64,000 bases of DNA, from positions 25,273,233 through 25,337,232 of the forward strand of contig OW285188.1 of assembly GCA_935421135.1 (NCBI GenBank). The letters are read 5' to 3'. The notes beneath the pieces are model-generated. The model saw only the letters and a list, made by a program, of their open reading frames with translations, was not told the origin of the DNA and did no database searches. The stretch's first letter is position 1. Each line of letters begins with the position of its first letter. Shown here in pieces: positions 46,801 to 56,785 of this stretch. Both the position numbers and the translations under genes were made by a program. This DNA comes from Bugulina stolonifera. Taxonomy: Eukaryota > Bryozoa > Gymnolaemata > Cheilostomatida > Bugulidae.

Positions 46801-49800
46801 TGTATTAATGCGTAGATAAAAGATTGGGTTAGCATGACCTTCACAGTTGTATCCTTATATTTTACAGAGTGTTTGTGGTGGTGCTGGTAGGTGTGAGTGT
46901 TGCTTGGATACCTGTTGTGAAAGGGTTCCCCGAGCTCTTCCACTATATCCAGCAGGTAACGTCTTTCCTCACCCCACCAGTAGGTGCTATATATGTGCTG
47001 GCTGTTTCATGGAAACGAGTGAATGAACATGTAAGTAAACTACTGTTGTTCTCAGCTGATCCGGCAAGCAGGAAGTAGGCGGTCATGGAATAAATCAAAC
47101 CAGGAGAACATGTGATAATCAAAGTTGTTAACAAATTAGTCTCATTTTTACAATCCCAATTAAAATTAATTTTTTGTTAGTGCTTCTACAATACATGAAT
47201 AAGTTATGTATGTACTGCTAGGAGTGAATACTAGTGCTAAAAGTAAATATAGATGCTATCTACATGTATGTATATGCTTGTTTGTCACCTCTTAGGGAGC
47301 TTTCTGGTCTCTTATGTGTGGTTTGGTGATTGGCGCCATCAGGTTTATAGTGGAGTTCTCATACGGGTCTCCTCCAGGCTGCGGGTCGTCAGAGAAGAGT
47401 AACGTACCAGATATCATCTCCAAGGTTCACTATCTACACTTTGGGTGTATCCTCTTTGGGATTACAGTGATTATTGCCATCGTTATCAGCCTGCTTACTA
47501 AACCAATCAACCCTAAGAAGGTATGTTCATGTTTCCTTGATTTTTCTTTCATCCATTAAATACAGTTTTGTTTGGATAAGATGGGTAGTATTTCCATATA
47601 TAGGATAGTGTGGGTAGTGTTTCCATATATAGGATGGGGTGGATAGTGTTTCCATATATAGGATAGTGTGGGTAGTGTTTCCATATATAGGATAGGGTGG
47701 GTAGTGTTTCCATATATAGGATGGGGTGGATAGTGTTTCCATATATAGGATAGTGTGGGTAGTGTTTCCATATATAGGATAGCGTGGGTAGTGTTTCCAT
47801 ATATAGGATGGGGTGGATAGTGTTTCCATAATATATAGGATAGTGTGGGTAGTGTTTCCATATATAGGATGGGGTGGATAGTGTTTCCATATATAGGATG
47901 GGGTGGATAGTGTTTCCATATATAGGATAGTGTGGGTAGTGTTTCCATATAGAGGATAGGGTGGGTAGTGTTTCCATATATAGGATAGTGTGGGTAGTGT
48001 TTCCATATATAGGATAGTGTGGGTAGTGTTTCCATATATAGGATAGCGTGGGTAGTGTTTCCATATATAGGATGGGGTGGATAGTGTTTCCATAATATAT
48101 AGGATAGGGTGGGTAGTGTTTCCATATATAGGATAGGGTGGGTAGTGTTTCCATATATAGGGTAGTGTGGGTAGTGTTTCCATATATAGGATAGCGTGGG
48201 TAGTGTTTCCATATATAGGATGGGGTGGGTAGTGTTTCCATATATAGGATAGGGTGGGTAGTGTTTCCATATATAGGATAGGGTGGGTAGTGTTTCCATA
48301 TATAGGATAGTGTGGGTAGTGTTTCCATATATAGGATAGCGTGGGTAGTGTTTCCATATATAGGATGGGGTGGGTAGTGTTTCCATATATAGGATGGGGT
48401 GGATAGTGTTTCCATATATGGAAACACTATCCACCCCATCCTATATATGGAAACACTATTCACCCAACCCCATATATGGAAACACTATCCACCCAACCCC
48501 ATATCTAGAAACACTATCCACCCAACCCCATATATGGAAACACTATTCACCCAACCCCATATATGGAAACACTATCCACCCAACCCCATATATGGAAACA
48601 CTATCCACCCAACCCCATATATGGAAACACTACCCACTCAACCCCATCTATGGAAACACTACCCACCCTATCCTATATAGGATAGGGTGGGTAGTGTTTC
48701 CATAGATGGGGTTGAGTGGGTAGTGTTTCCATATATGGGGTTGGGTGGATAGTGTTTCCATATATGGGGTTGGGTGGATAGTGTTTCCATATATGGGGTT
48801 GGGTGAATAGTGTTTCCATATATGGGGTTGGGTGGATAGTGTTTCTAGATATGGGGTTGGGTGGATAGTGTTTCCATATATGGGGTTGGGTGGATAGTGT
48901 TTCCATATATGGGGTTGGGTGAATAGTGTTTCCATATATGGGGTTGGGTGGATAGTGTTTCTAGATATGGGGTTGGGTGGATGGTGTTCTCTTGTACAAC
49001 TGATGGTTGAACTGTTTGATTGTAGCTGAGGAGACTGACTTACATGTCAAGAGAAGAACCGGGTGAGAGATTGGACCAGGATGCAGATGACAACCTACCA
49101 GACCACCTGCAGGAGCTGCAGAGCAGTGAGACTGTAGCTGGTGCCTCTACAGACCAACTGACTGATGGCAAGACTAAGCTGGAGAGTAATGTAGAGAACA
49201 TAGAGAGGAGTAAGTGCACATACAGTACAGTATTCTCTCACTTTCATCAACATTTTAACCACATGGCTGGGTGAAATAATCGTAGAGCCAAGTGTTTTAT
49301 TACCTGATGGCTAGAGCAGGAGGCCACATGGCAGGTATGTGTTGTGTTGTAGCACTGGATACACATGTACGTGTATATATGCTGTTGTAGGATAAAAATA
49401 AATCTAGTACCAGACTGAAACCAATAATATCAATTTTGTATGTGTATGCAATGCACACCCATGTTGTATTATCTTTAACTGGTGATTACTATTTCTCTAC
49501 AAAATAAGGTAACATAGATAATTTCTCCGAATGGTGATAGAAATACATTGATTATATTATATAACAAAGCTGTCCTCTCTCTCTCCCTCTATCTTGTGAA
49601 GGAAAAAGTTGAGCAAAGTGAAGCAGGAGAGAACGACTTCGCATTATAGTACAGTACACGTTGATAATAGCTACAATGTACATGCTTGTCTATGCAGAGC
49701 TGCCTTGGTACAGAGTGGCTGTCAACTGGATCTGTGGCATTGAGAAACAGGCTGAAGGGGAGGAGTTGTCTGATGCAGAGCTGGCCGAGTTGGAGAAGAA

Positions 49801-49903
49801 AAACCTGTCTATAGATGAAGACAGGAAGTGGAGAATTGTGAACAGTGTGTTGGCTATCATTCTTATACTGTGCACTACCTTCCTCTGGGCCTTCTTTGCT
49901 TAA
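40860..49903 (+). CDS. SLC5A: SGLT-type sodium/sugar cotransporter (SLC5 family) with an alternative exon pair
   Basis: Exons: 40860-40970, 41132-41200, 41594-41698, 41876-41935, 42108-42318, 42799-42879, then either 43573-43823 or 44885-45126, then 45646-45781, 46052-46310, 46868-47030, 47296-47520, 49026-49209, 49698-49903. Protein 686 or 683 residues (SGLT1 is 664). A 14-helix plasma-membrane symporter. Substrate-site residues known from human SGLT1 are present: N69, H74, E93, Y291, W292, K322 and Q456 (SGLT1 N78, H83, E102, Y290, W291, K321, Q457), as is the sodium-site stretch SSLTSIFNS. The SGLT hallmark WYWC(S/T)DQVIVQR spans the junction after the alternative exon. The position matching SGLT1 D454 is His. 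The C-terminus ends in a final helix and WAFFA. The start exon begins AG|GTGAAAATG, with A at -3. Sugar specificity is not determinable. AATAAA near 50170 is a candidate polyadenylation signal. Confidence 0.95.
43573..43823 (+). other. SLC5 alternative exon 7a
   Basis: Encodes about 84 residues, from [15 protein letters not shown] to [11 protein letters not shown]. Entry is phase 1 and exit phase 0, the same as exon 7b. Three Cys and an N-S-S sequon occur in the extracellular loop. The position aligned with SGLT1 T287 is Ser. Confidence 0.88.
44129..44314. repeat. 9-bp microsatellite (ACAGTATAG)n, about 20 copies
   Basis: Essentially perfect 9-bp repeats lying between the two alternative SLC5 exons. 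Near-perfect copy identity implies recent expansion and likely length polymorphism. Confidence 0.97.
44885..45126 (+). other. SLC5 alternative exon 7b
   Basis: Encodes about 81 residues, from [18 protein letters not shown] to [11 protein letters not shown]. It aligns along its length with exon 7a: VxKF near the start, C-G-x-x-P-x-x-S-M-H-F in the loop, L/F-PW-x-G, then the WYWC(S/T)DQ end. Entry is phase 1 and exit phase 0. It has one loop Cys and an N-I-S sequon. The position aligned with SGLT1 T287 is Gly. Confidence 0.88.
46663..46816. repeat. 32-bp tandem repeat, almost five copies
   Basis: Units start at 46663, 46695, 46727, 46759 and 46791 with GATATGTAGATGCGTAGACA. They contain the near-palindrome ATATCTATATGTAGATAT. 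SLC5 intron just before the exon at 46868. Confidence 0.9.
47576..48989. repeat. 29-bp satellite with two orientation switches (giant hairpin)
   Basis: The unit is about GTAGTGTTTCCATATATAGG plus 9 bp. Three blocks: about 29 copies forward (47576-48416), about 9 copies reversed (48417-48676), about 10 copies forward (48677-48989). The junctions are exact palindromes: TTTCCATATATGGAAA centred at 48416/48417, and CCTATCCTATATAGGATAGG centred at 48676/48677. By base-by-base reading, 48461-48676 is the perfect reverse complement of 48677-48892 (216 bp), including rare unit variants. It fills the SLC5 intron between exons 47296-47520 and 49026-49209. The minus strand and parts of the plus strand are open in all frames because 29 is not a multiple of 3. 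Confidence 0.97.
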
Positions 49904-50324
49904 GACAAACAACTTGTATTACAGAACTTCTTATCTCCTGACATTCATTCTATCAGCTACTGAAGTTATAGAATAATTTAAATGGTTCATATTTGTTTCC
50001 AGTAATATTGTATTTATATAATAATTTATAAATTTAATAACTTATAGAATGAGAAATATTCTTACAAATTATGGCTGTAATAAGGACAATATTGTAGAGC
50101 TAATAGAACAAAATATATTCACATTGGGGAAAATATTCCCACAGTGAGATTATTCCATAAATACATAAAAATAAACAATGTTATAGCAATAATACATGTA
50201 TATATTAATTCTATTTTTAGTTATAGACATTCAACATACATTACATTGGTAGCTTAACTGCACTAAAACATGTAAAATTAGGATAAAACAGTGTTCCATT
50301 GTTTACTTGTAATTAATTACAGGA
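49904..50324. other. Convergent 3' intergenic region SLC5 / orphan gene
   Basis: 421 bp, AT-rich. It holds AATAAA near 50170 for SLC5. The short palindrome GGACTAAATAAAGTCC at the right edge overlaps the stop codon of the minus-strand gene. No other content recognised. Confidence 0.55.
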
Positions 50325-52514
50325 CTAAATAAAGTCCAGTAGCCTCCGGGGAGAAACTTTTCTCCTCACAGATTTCCGATGACCAGTAGATCTACTATTT
50401 CTAAGATATTTAATAGTACTAACTGGGGTAGGGAGCCCAGTCTGTTGAATAGTCTTAGTGCCTGGACTAGACATTGCCTTCTTTGGACTCACTTTTGCAC
50501 CAGGGTGAGACTTAGCACCAGAGTTACTTGCTGGTTTCTGTATACCAGAGCCAAGAGTCATGGTATCTGGACCAGATCCTGCCTTCTTCTGTTTAGTAGC
50601 CTTAGAGTTTTGACTAGTCTTCCCTTTATATGGGGGAGTGACTTCAGCCTCACACCTACCATTACTGTTAGTGTGCACATCAGTTTTCAGGGGTACCTAC
50701 ATGTATAAATGAACACATGTCAGTGAGTTTTTATAGCACATATAATAATGTGAACCCTTTGATTGGAGTTGTCAGTTCATGTGACTGTTTGCGGGATCCT
50801 CTGATAACATACACTGTAAATGGAGCTGCAGCATTTGAGTAAAAGCACCAAATTCTTGGTTGAAATCATGGAGATTTAACATGTATGTGATGACAACTCC
50901 ACTCAAAGGATGCACATCATATGGACTAAAATATCTGGTACATAAATGTATCTCTTGGTAGACATTGTTAGGGTACAAGAGATGTGAAGTGACAGGAACT
51001 AAAATCTTCCCTCAAGTTAAATCATGCAGTGCCTACTCTTTTTATTGGTGGGTATGATTCCATAGTGGAGTTTAGCACTCTGGGGGCATATATTGAGTGA
51101 GTGGCTATGGGGTACTGTCTTTCAGTCTTTCAGTAATATTTACATGTACATTAGTACTACAAAAAATAGAATAGGGTAACTCCAAAACTTAGGAAGGGCC
51201 CATATTTGTACAAGTACATGTATGTGGTGCTTGTTTTGGAGTAAGTAGAAATATCAGGGTGAAGTATGCTAAGATTGGAGGTCACAAGCAGAGTTTGGAA
51301 GAAGCCTTTTTCAATAGTGTGGAATTTATGATAAATAGTAAAAAATGAATAGTAAATAAATAGAGTACTAAATAGTATGTTTACGATGTGAAGAATCCAT
51401 TGATGGGCTTTGATCATGAAAGTCTCCAGAGAAGGCCTAGTGGAATAGTCACTGTGAAACATTCCTTATAACATATTTTTGCTTTCTAACCAACCTTGTG
51501 CATTGACCCAGCTACATCTGACAAGTTTAATGGGGATAGCAGCACATATGGAGAGTAACTCAGTATATTGTTCTTCTCTAAAATATAAATTCAAATACTA
51601 GTGAAATCTTAGTAATTTACAATACCCATATGTCAACAATAACTCACATTGGTATGTATATAGTCTAAGTACCTGTTGCTGATATTGGTGAAAGAGGATT
51701 AAATCGGACGAGTTTCACCACACAATTCCTCATTTTTCTGAGCAAATGTCTTGATGCTTTGTTCAATCCACCACAGCGAAGCTTTCTGCTACGCTCTTTT
51801 CTATCTACATGGCTAAGCATATATGGGCGGTTCACATGTCGATGCCTATATCTCTTCTTGTAAATGGGTGCTTCCCTTCCTAATATAAATCAATATACAC
51901 ATGTAGTGCACATACATGTATATGTATTCCTTATATAAGCATGTAGTCCAAAACAACATAAGTTTAATGTGTTTATACTTGATAGGTTTCGTATTAGGAA
52001 TATAGTTACAGTGCATTACGTCCTTTTTCCGGAAGTAAATCTTACCCTGTAAAGATCGAAGTCTCCGACCTTGTTCTTTGACAGGCTGAGGTTTGCAGTA
52101 TTCTTCATAGTCCTTAGTTATTCTAAACTGTGCAGGAATTAGCAGTGACAGCGTGTGTGTGAGTCTTCTACCAAGTGGAGACGTCACATCAATTGTTACT
52201 AGAGATAAGGTGGACTCCTCCAGTTCACACAGTTGGTTATTTTCATCTTTCACAGGTGTCTTGTCAGCATTACCTTCATCACAGCCTAAGCCAGTTTGAA
52301 AATTGCTATACCAATCGAAGCATTTGTTTTGTATCTTTGGTGTCAACGGTGATAGCATCGAACATGGAGTCTTTGGTGTCCATGGTATTGTCCCTCTTAC
52401 AGGACGAGCCTTCAAATTTATTTTAATTGTGAGATGGCGCTTCTTGCTCACATCCTTGTTGAGGTGAGAGTTTTGTAAGCCTAATGCATGGAAGAAGAGC
52501 TCTGATTTTTGCAT
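50325..52514 (-). CDS. Unrecognised basic S/T-P-rich protein (4 coding exons)
   Basis: Coding exons in transcript order: 52514-52046, 51879-51673, 51577-51495, 50696-50325. All are GT-AG and in phase, giving 376 residues. I do not recognise the family. No signal peptide or membrane helix. About 14 Ser/Thr-Pro sites occur (for example IPWTPKTP, LSPLTPK, TSPLG, VSPKK, VSPRR), which would suit a proline-directed kinase substrate. There is a strongly basic segment around residues 158-225 (YKKRYRHRH, RKERSRKLR). The string KLVRFNPLSP fits the PP1-docking RVxF consensus. The C-terminal third is a Lys/Ser/Gly-rich, disordered-looking tail ending RRKVSPRRLLDFI. A nuclear, cell-cycle or chromatin role is only inference from composition and promoter motifs. 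The start is preceded directly by an in-frame TAA, so it is well fixed unless an unusual leader is used. Confidence 0.72.
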
Positions 52515-52538
52515 TTAACAATCTGCCTGGTTACCCAT
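52515..52538 (-). promoter_or_regulatory. Seven-codon uORF abutting the start codon
   Basis: In the leader exon of the orphan gene, ATG at 52538 opens a 7-codon frame (MGNQADC) that ends in a TAA immediately followed by the main ATG (TAAATG). Same frame, zero spacing. This layout would allow termination-reinitiation control. It depends on the leader exon reaching this far, as the AG acceptor at about 52579 suggests. Confidence 0.45.
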
Positions 52539-52735
52539 ATCTGACAAAATTATCTGTATTCTGCCCTAGTTTCACCTATAAAACACAGACACAATTCGGT
52601 TACAGGTCAATAATCACAATCCAGTCTCAGTAAGTAGTATAGGCTACCATTCCTCACCAGTAGCATATACGGACTTATATGTTGGCATACTACATAATAT
52701 TTAAAATAGTTAAAATGGATATGACATGTGTTGTG

Positions 52736-52810
52736 TTTGAATCAGCAACCAATAGCATCATGAGATTCAGTGCGCGCAAGAGAACAAAACCCCATTATTT
52801 TCAGACCAAT
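52736..52810 (-). promoter_or_regulatory. Candidate promoter of the orphan gene (CCAAT x2, CHR-like)
   Basis: Two CCAAT boxes (plus-strand sense at 52749-52753 and 52806-52810), a CpG-containing GCGCGC (52772-52777) and TTTGAA (52736-52741). In the gene's direction the order is CCAAT, GCGCGC, CCAAT, CHR-like TTTGAA, resembling cell-cycle promoters. Motif evidence only. Confidence 0.3.
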
Positions 52811-53158
52811 CACTGCTAACCTGAATAACAGGCTGAATCAGGCTGCACTTATGTCACCTGTCATAGTGTGATTTACACTGCACTGCTAACAGCTTTGGGT
52901 GTATTACACTTTATTTATAACATTATATGTGTAATTGTCTACATAATATGTATTAGTCTTGAATATTTTGAATTGATGCTAAACTAGTAGCCTACTTCTC
53001 TAGGGATTTCACTATACCAGATGTGTAGAGCATATCTTTAGCTTCAAAATAGTGTGCAAGTTCTCTAGGTCGAGTATCTCTACATCATATAATAAAAAAA
53101 AGAAACGGTCTGCGGTTTGTAATCCTCCATCAGACTTGGGGACGACAATTGGGACCAT

Positions 53159-53553
53159 TTATATAAAACGTTGCAATGCTGCTGGTCAGGATCTCGGCTC
53201 CGGGTGGTGCTAGGACCTTGGGACCGGGTCCCCAGGTATCGTTGCCGGGGTCGGATCTCTAGCCTTAGGCCCACAGACCAGAACAAGGGTGGGGTGAGTA
53301 GTCGACCCACTCCACCCGCTGAATTCTGGTTGGAACTCGAGCTATACCGGCAGTGGAGATCCTCCTGGACCCTTGATTTATACATTGTATATGTTGCAAT
53401 GCTGCCGGTCTGAATCACGGTTTCGGGTGGTGTTAGGACCGGGTCCCCCAGCATTGCTACCGGGGTGAAGTTGTAGCCTTGACCCCCACCCAGGGCGGGG
53501 TGGGGACCCGATCCATTGGAGTTAGAACTTGGGCTATGGACTTGGAGTTGTCT
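53159..53553. repeat. GC-rich tandem duplication, about 200-225 bp unit
   Basis: Unit 1 (about 53159-53382) and unit 2 (about 53383-53553) share TTGCAATGCTGC, TCGGGTGGTG, TAGGACC, GGGACC/GACCGGGTCCCC and ACCGGGGT-type blocks in the same order. GC content is far above the surroundings, as for a transposon fragment or imported sequence. A minus-strand ORF of about 198 residues runs through it but has no recognisable family. Confidence 0.7.
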
Positions 53554-54959
53554 TCCAAATGCAAGGAAGCACAACTTCTCATGGAATCCCTGCAAAATGC
53601 CAGTGCCACCAGAGGTCATGCACATGCATGACCACAGCACATGAACACAAGCCATTATTACATGCGAGTGAAGCAAGCAAGTATGACAGTGAGACTTGCA
53701 TCACAGGCCAAGCCTGAACTGCTTGTAGGTGTAATTCTACTTTGGAAAACTTGAAAATATTATAAGCCTACTATCTCAATAACTCAGAAACTTACATTTG
53801 CATTGTGATAATGTACCCAACCCATCACCTTACAAGTGGTCCTATAAAGTGCTGGGCAAGGATAGACATAGCTACCTGTCGAAATCGATGATAGCGTTTC
53901 CTCTCTTTGAGGGTTTTAGTCATTTTGAGAATTTAGGATACTGAGTATAAGAGTGTTATGTCAGATTTTGGGTTCCTGTATGAGGGTAGCTTTGTGAACA
54001 GTAATCTGCATATGATGACAAGCTGTTCACTAAATTGGCTATCCAAATCAGCAGAGAAAGTCGACCAATTCTTAGCTTAGCCTGCCTATTTGGCAATGGT
54101 GGCAAGTTGCTACATGTTGGTTCAGACTTACATGTACAATGGGTTGATGTAGCCTAATCTCATGCAGATGGTTGTTGCTCTGTAGACTGTCCTTGAACTT
54201 AAACTGTTAGGGTGACCGGACACCTCCCTGGGCTCTAGTGTCTCTGTATGTATCCCTCTCAGTCTTTGGAGTAAGCTCTGATACTGGCTAGGTTCCCATT
54301 GTTCATGATCATGGCAGAGGGGCGACTCTATTCTTTTGTCTTTCAGAATGACTGTCTTAACCTACGAAGTGTAGGGAGCCGAAGAACAGTAACTTAGGGC
54401 CTTTTGGTAGTGGTGGATTTGAACTCTTTATCAACATACCGTGGTCTTTGTTGGAGGGTCATGCTAAATTATTGCTGGCTGACAGAGGCTCAACACACTT
54501 AGAAATCCCACTCTATGTTCTCAAGACAACCATAAACTCTTTTATGCACAGATGGCCCAGTGTCTCTCATTGATGGGCATTGGTGGCACCATGGCTAAGA
54601 CAAGGTTACCCTATAGCCACAGTGTTATGCATAGTGACCTTCTATGAATGTCCATAAACTGGCAGGTCAGGTGCAATTTAGAAAAATGTCATTGTTCTGC
54701 CTGCAATAGGTTCAGAAACACAGAAGCAAGTCAAATTTCAAGTTTTGGCAAGCTTCGGGGTGTCTTTACCTAACTTGCAAATTTAATGGAGCTCCATTCA
54801 CATAGTACACCTCTACAGAAAGGTGGCTGACGTTTTACAAACAACCATTCAAAACTAAAATTAATAAAGCAGGAATAATGGGCAAGTCCAATAAATGATG
54901 AGATTAAACACTATCAAAATTAAATTTGCATTTATTACTCAGTTTAGCTACTCTTACAG

Positions 54960-55660
54960 AGACTCTCCCTAAATATATTGATACTGATAGATCGATTGGG
55001 TAAATGAAAATAAAAAAATGAATAACTAAGATAGTCATAATCAATGATTGTGATCAGTTCCAATCATATGATTATATAAATAAATCATACTCAATATTAT
55101 CGTGATTAGTGGTTATATTATTATTATTAAATAAATCATTGAAAATCAATGAAATATGAATAAAACTAAAACCATTACCAATTGCAACAATGAATAGGCA
55201 TAGCTATTAACCAATCTCAATCAAAACCAGTGAATCAGAAGTGAATCAGCATCACCATAAGGCGTATGGGATAAGGTGCCGGGCAAGACGACAAATTAAA
55301 ACAATATATAATGATCATAATAATGAAAACAGTTGAAGTGATGACGAGTGTGGAGATGATCATGATGATAAGCGGAGTTAACGTGTATTTAATTTTGATT
55401 TTAGACAAAATCGATTCCAAATTGAATGTCCTCATGATCATTAAAAATAAATTAGGCCTATCATCATTGTCGGTTCAATGATGATCATCATCATGCTGGA
55501 CAAAATATAAGGATCCATTTTCATTCATTTATGATCATATATTCGAATGACAAAGGTAATCATAACGACATCCCACTGATTGCTTGATCGATTGTCATAC
55601 TCAATCATCGTCATTTTGATCGACTTTCGTTTGAAATGATCAACCTTTATTTATGATTCT
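54960..55660. repeat. GATC/ATGATCAT-rich low-complexity tract
   Basis: Numerous TGATCA, ATGATGATCATCAT and ATCGATT-like palindromic words scattered through 700 bp, clearly denser than elsewhere. No clear period. Possibly a decayed ATGATC-type satellite. Confidence 0.5.
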
Positions 55661-56785
55661 AAAGAAAAGTTCTAAATCAAAATTTTATATTAAAATAATC
55701 ATGGTCATGACCAGTACTGATGTTGGCCTGTTGAGAATGCTCTGTACAGTGAGCCAAGACCTCTTGGTTACCTAATAAAACTTCATGATACAGCTTTGAG
55801 AGCAGAGAGTTGTTAATGACTGATCTAATGAGCAGCTCATGTTTCCAGTGTCCAAATCTACATGTAAATACACGGCTATGTACATGAAACCACAGAATTA
55901 TCTTCTCGCGTAAAAAAGAGAAGACACCTACTAATGCATGGGTGGGCAACTCCAAATTAGTAGTTTTTGAGGTACAACACTGAACCTAAGCCGCTAGCAA
56001 GTTGCAGTAGGTACATTTGTATACTCGCGGCTTTGGGAATTACATGTACACGTAGTTGCTAAATACAAAATTTTCTGAGACTAACCAAAATGTCTCTACC
56101 ATAAGGAGGAATAGCTCTACAAAGCTTATTCTATAACCCAAAACAGTTTCTGGTTGCAAGCACCGCTAAGGGATGCTAAGGGATTCGCCATGAATTTTCA
56201 GACCACACCGCACACTCACTTTGCCTTCATTACAATATAGTTTCCATCGGGTATTTTCAAGTTTTAATTACAACTTGCTGCATGTTGCATGAAAAAGGGA
56301 AGCAGGCTTTAAAAGCTAGAGTGCAGCAACACAAATGTTATAACTGTAGACCTATATACATCCATTTTATTAACATCAATAGCCAGAAATCTCTTGAGCA
56401 ACAGACTTCTTAAATAACAAAGTAATTTTACATTGTAATATAATACTAAACAATATGAACAAAATGCAACAATATTAGTAGTAGTAGTAGTCTATGATAA
56501 TTGTAAAGACTCTGACATTGACTAGCAGAGTTATGTTTCCAATCAACACTGGTGACTTTTGAGACCAGTAATTCTACGCTGAATTACATTTCTGTGTGAC
56601 TAATTTGAATAATGTTAAATTATACATCAATAATAGATATTAGTTATATGAATACTATTATGTCAGAGGAATAACCAAAAAAGTAAATATTATTGGATAT
56701 ATTGGAGAACCTAGCTGAATGAAGAATAGTATAATATACAACGGGTCAACCCCATGAGCTTTACTTTATACATGCAGTATTATAT

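Larger units (their letters stand above)
52579..56785. other. Intergenic region between the orphan gene and CerS
   Basis: 4.2 kb without a gene I can support. Contents: promoter motifs near 52740-52810, a GC-rich duplicated block at 53159-53553, a mid-GC stretch 53600-54850 with no recognisable protein in any frame, the TGATCAT-rich tract 54960-55660, and AT-rich sequence to the CerS stop. AATAAA on the minus strand near 56365 is a candidate CerS polyadenylation signal. Confidence 0.5.

Noticed and set aside
46943..46960. GTAACG inside SLC5 exon 46868-47030 as a donor
   Set aside because: Reading through gives the conserved SGLT sequence [15 protein letters not shown], so it is internal to the exon.
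47527..48463. Three overlapping minus-strand ORFs of 276-304 codons with repeats of [16 protein letters not shown]
   Set aside because: A 29-bp repeat without stops is open in every frame and cycles through the same peptide; it lies in an SLC5 intron. Not a gene.
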